NCBI GenBank assembly: GCA_947428535.1 | Contig: CANEMG010000018.1 | Location: forward strand, 1-9,970 | Length of the DNA stretch: 9,970 nt | Origin: an uncultured Clostridium sp. | GTDB taxonomy: Bacteria > Bacillota > Clostridia > TANB77 > CAG-508 | Direction of reading: 5' to 3' | Shown: positions 7,350 through 9,970 of the stretch, one piece after another | How positions within the stretch are numbered: the stretch's first letter is position 1 | Layout: each line of letters starts with the position of its first letter | Program-made: the position numbers and the translations under genes | The notes under the pieces: model-generated | What the model was told of the DNA's origin: nothing | What the model saw: only the letters and a program-made list of their open reading frames with translations | Database searches by the model: none

Positions 7350-9970
7350 TTGAAAAGAAATTTAAAAAGATTACTAGTTTGTATTTTAATAGTTTTTGTA
7401 TTAAATAATTTTTTGATAGGTAGTTTTTCAAATCCAATATATGCTAGTACAGGTTCAAGTGTAGAAAATGCTATAAACAAATTATTTAGTACAGTTGTAG
7501 GATTATTAACATGGCCAATAAGATTAGTAGCTCTGGCTATTGGTTTAGCAGTAGACAAACTGATGGCAGGAGTTGCATATATAGAAAATGATTCAGGAGG
7601 AGTTCTGGATGATGCAGTATTTTCAGCTACTCTAACACCTTTTGATATATTATCAGGAAAAATAAAGTTGTTAGATATTAACTTTTTTGAAATAGGAAGT
7701 AATAATGATTCTATTTTATATAAATTTAGAACAGCAATAGCTATCTGGTATTATGCTATGAGAAATATAGCATCAGCTATACTATTGGTAGTATTAATAT
7801 ATGTAGGTATAAGAATGGCTTTATCAACAGTTTCAGCAGAACAAAAAGCTACATATAAAAAGATGATAGTAGACTGGGTAATGAGTATAGCAATAATATT
7901 TATATTGCATTATATTATTTTATTTACAATATATGTTAATCAGGCATTAGTAGATGCAATTTTTGGAATGGATCAAACAGATATATCTTCAAGTATTGAT
8001 GCTTTAGCTAAAACAGGAGCTACTAGTATGAGTATAGAAGCTATTGCAGCAACAATTATATATTGTATGTTAATATTTCAAACTTTTGGATTATTTATAT
8101 CTTACTTCAATCGTATGCTAAAATTGGCATTTTTGATAATTATATCACCACTGATAACATTAACATATTCAATAGATAAAATGGGAGATGGTAAAGCACA
8201 AGCATTAAATACTTGGCTTAAAGAATTTGTATTTACAGTTTTAATTCAACCATTTCATGCTATATTATATATGACATTTATAAGTGTAGCATTTGAATTA
8301 TTAGCAAATCAGGCTTCAGGTTCTATGAAATCGATGGCAGTATCAATTATAGCATTACTATGTGTTAATTTTATAAAAGAAGGAGAAAAAATAGTAAGAA
8401 AAATATTTGCTTTTGCTGATGATAATCAACAAACATCTTTAGCAGCAGGTATGGCAGTTGCAAGTATAGCAGCTTCAAAGGCTAAGAATGTTGGAAAAAC
8501 TACAAGAAAAGCAGTAAATAGTGCTAAAAATATCAAAACTGGTGCATCAAATATGCTTAGATCAGCTAAGGTAGAAGCAATAGCAATGGGTAGAATTTTA
8601 ACTGGAAATAATAAAACATCAAGTGGTGAAGTACAAACAGTAGAAGAATTAAAATCTGATATTAGAACAGATATTGATAATAAAAAAGCAGAAAAAGAAG
8701 AAAATAAACGATATGGAGTTTCTCAAGCTAAAAATCAAGCAGCAATAAATGCAAGAGCTAATGAAATAATGAAAGCAGGTGGAGCACTTACTAAATCAGA
8801 GGCTACTGCGAAAGCAAGACTTGCAATTGCGAAAGAATCACGAAAAAGCAGAAAAAGTGATGAGTTTTATAAAAAACATCCTGTAATCAAAGGTGCAAGA
8901 GGAAAGATAAAAGGAGTACAAAGTGTACTAAAACAATCAGAAACTTTAAGAGAATTAGGAAAACTAACAAATTCAACTATTGCAGCAGGAGCAGGATTAG
9001 CTTTAGGATCAGGAGTATATGGAGTTACTGGAAGTATGTCTCAAGGCTTATTATCTGGTGTTGCTATGTATAGAGGAACAGGGGAATTCTTAAAAAGTAG
9101 TAGTTCAACTTTAAAAAGAGATGTAGATGGAAGATTACAAAGCTTAGGTGCAGATGGAAAAATAGCAGCATCTGCTAAAATAAATAACATAATTGCAAAT
9201 GCTGATAAATATGAAGGTAAAGATGAATTAGACAAAATAATGAAAGAATTAGAAAAGGCATTAGAAAAAGCTGGTGTTGATGGAAAAGTAAGAACAAGTA
9301 TAAGAAATACAATTGAAAAAGGTTCAATTTCTAATCCATCAGCAAGTATTTCTAGTTTAGTAAATAATGCATTAGCATCAAATGGTGTTACAGGAGCACA
9401 TTTAACTTCTGATGTTATGAGTTCTACAACTAAATTAGCTGAATTTACACAAGAAAAGGGAATTTACAATACAATAAAACAAGCAGGAGATGTTGGAATG
9501 GGACCAGATGCGTTTGTTGCAAGTGTAATAAAAGACTATGCTGGAGTATCTGGAGCATCAGATTCAAGTATGCAAACTGATAAAGAATTCTTAGATGAAT
9601 CTGTAAAAATCACAGAAGGTAAAGAAGAAAGAGAAGAAATATTTGAAGCACCTGATGATGAAAAGGCAAAAGAATTTGTTGATAACAGAAATGAAAGAGA
9701 TTTACAAGAATTTTATAAAACTTGCGATAAAGAAATTAACAAAGCTAAAAATGATATAGATAAATCGTTAGATGAAGAAATGACAAAAGACCTTATAGCT
9801 AGATTAAATCAATTACAAGCAGCTAAAGCCAAAGTACAAGATGTAGAATTAGATAGAGAAATAGAGAGAATAAGAAAAGAGTATCAAAAAGTTCTTGATA
9901 AAGCTTCATCAGCAACTGAAAAAGAAGCTAAACAGGCTGTTAATAGGGAGTTATCAATATTACAAGGTGA
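7350..9970 (+). CDS. Giant VirB6/TrbL-like membrane protein with long tail, TTG start (3' end outside window)
   Basis: Read from TTG at 7350 the frame is open for 873 codons to the right edge, with no stop. Residues 1-32 form a convincing signal peptide (M-K-R-N-L-K-R, hydrophobic 8-25, ending P-I-Y-A). Residues 44-78 are hydrophobic/amphipathic. The shared membrane module begins at W133-Y-Y, with helices near 137-158, 176-196, 230-252, 256-273, 292-316 and 327-342. It carries H187-Y, S266-P-L-I-T, D276-K-M-G-D-G-K-A-Q-A285, W289 and I-Q-P-F-H-A (299-304), and closes with the basic V-R-K-I-F (349-353). The tail (from 360) is Lys/Ala/Glu/Ser-rich, interrupted by one Gly/Ala-rich hydrophobic stretch (541-576) and ending in charged helical, probably coiled-coil sequence (745-873). 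It is the closest relative of the first gene in the window. D-I-L-S-G-K-I-K-L-L-D-I (99-110) stands where the upstream paralog has its Cys cluster. Role inferred as a VirB6-like channel subunit; the true length is unknown. Confidence 0.85.
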   Translation, partial: MKRNLKRLLVCILIVFVLNNFLIGSFSNPIYASTGSSVENAINKLFSTVVGLLTWPIRLVALAIGLAVDKLMAGVAYIENDSGGVLDDAVFSATLTPFDILSGKIKLLDINFFEIGSNNDSILYKFRTAIAIWYYAMRNIASAILLVVLIYVGIRMALSTVSAEQKATYKKMIVDWVMSIAIIFILHYIILFTIYVNQALVDAIFGMDQTDISSSIDALAKTGATSMSIEAIAATIIYCMLIFQTFGLFISYFNRMLKLAFLIIISPLITLTYSIDKMGDGKAQALNTWLKEFVFTVLIQPFHAILYMTFISVAFELLANQASGSMKSMAVSIIALLCVNFIKEGEKIVRKIFAFADDNQQTSLAAGMAVASIAASKAKNVGKTTRKAVNSAKNIKTGASNMLRSAKVEAIAMGRILTGNNKTSSGEVQTVEELKSDIRTDIDNKKAEKEENKRYGVSQAKNQAAINARANEIMKAGGALTKSEATAKARLAIAKESRKSRKSDEFYKKHPVIKGARGKIKGVQSVLKQSETLRELGKLTNSTIAAGAGLALGSGVYGVTGSMSQGLLSGVAMYRGTGEFLKSSSSTLKRDVDGRLQSLGADGKIAASAKINNIIANADKYEGKDELDKIMKELEKALEKAGVDGKVRTSIRNTIEKGSISNPSASISSLVNNALASNGVTGAHLTSDVMSSTTKLAEFTQEKGIYNTIKQAGDVGMGPDAFVASVIKDYAGVSGASDSSMQTDKEFLDESVKITEGKEEREEIFEAPDDEKAKEFVDNRNERDLQEFYKTCDKEINKAKNDIDKSLDEEMTKDLIARLNQLQAAKAKVQDVELDREIERIRKEYQKVLDKASSATEKEAKQAVNRELSILQG
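7746..8414 (+). other. Shared polytopic module of the TTG-start paralog (residues 133-355)
   Basis: This stretch holds the six predicted membrane helices and the conserved W-Y-Y, G-I-R-M-A-L-S-T, D-W, H-Y, G-D-G-K-A-Q-A and I-Q-P-F-H-A motifs. Its second half is nearly the same as the first gene in the window, down to an identical 20-base run at 299-318 and 8184-8203. The close match of first and last genes, with a divergent one between, suggests two subtypes of the module. Confidence 0.7.
8970..9077 (+). other. Gly/Ala-rich hydrophobic stretch in the tail (residues 541-576)
   Basis: A small-residue hydrophobic run (A-A-G-A-G-L-A-L-G-S-G, then G-S-M-S-Q-G-L-L-S-G) lies inside an otherwise charged tail. 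It resembles the two stretches in the tail of the upstream paralog in composition and setting, although the flanking sequences do not align well. A membrane-inserting hairpin or a glycine-zipper packing element is possible. Confidence 0.5.

Noticed and set aside
1..9970. TGA read as Trp (Mycoplasma-type code)
   Set aside because: All 20 Trp codons are TGG and no in-frame TGA occurs over about 3,270 codons; a TGA-recoding genome this AT-rich would be expected to use TGA for many of them.
1..9970. CRISPR array, tRNA or rRNA genes, insertion sequences, terminators or promoters inside the run
   Set aside because: The window is almost fully coding on one strand, with gaps of 3-21 bases; I saw no spaced repeats, cloverleaf-like sequence, transposase, or GC-rich hairpin followed by T-run.

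Overview
The window is strongly AT-rich DNA of a low-GC Gram-positive type. Arg is almost always AGA, Ile is often ATA, and purine-rich Shine-Dalgarno (SD) sequences sit just upstream of the starts. This points to a Firmicute, most likely an uncultured Clostridia or Bacilli lineage; the placement is inference from composition and protein style. All 20 Trp codons I read are TGG, and there is no in-frame TGA, so the standard bacterial code fits.

Everything lies on the + strand in one tightly packed run of five genes, separated by only 3, 21, 19 and 18 bases, with no promoter or terminator visible between them. In order: (A) the C-terminal part of a polytopic membrane protein, cut by the left edge (2-556); (B) a single-pass membrane-anchored protein of unknown function (560-1708); (C) a longer paralog of B (1730-3250); (D) a 1353-residue protein with signal peptide, Cys-rich cluster, polytopic membrane module and a very long tail (3270-7331); (E) a second such giant, starting with TTG and running off the right edge (7350 to beyond 9970). 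E is easily missed because it has no ATG at its true start and no stop inside the window.

A, D and E share a membrane module. D and E have W-Y-Y plus the following helices, and all three have the block around S-P-L-I-T / D-K-x-G-D-G-K-A-Q-A / W / I-Q-P-x-H-A. A and E are close (about 40 identities over 58 aligned residues by eye) and D is more distant. Multi-helix proteins with signal peptides, long hydrophilic C-terminal extensions and tandem paralogy resemble the VirB6/TrbL inner-membrane channel family of type IV secretion and conjugation systems. I therefore read the window as part of a T4SS-like operon carrying at least three VirB6-like paralogs with a duplicated pair of membrane-anchored extracytoplasmic proteins between them. 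The VirB6/TrbL assignment is by architecture, not by a database match. No ATPase (VirB4, VirD4), relaxase, pilin or lytic transglycosylase is visible here, so whether the system conjugates DNA, secretes proteins or does something else is open.
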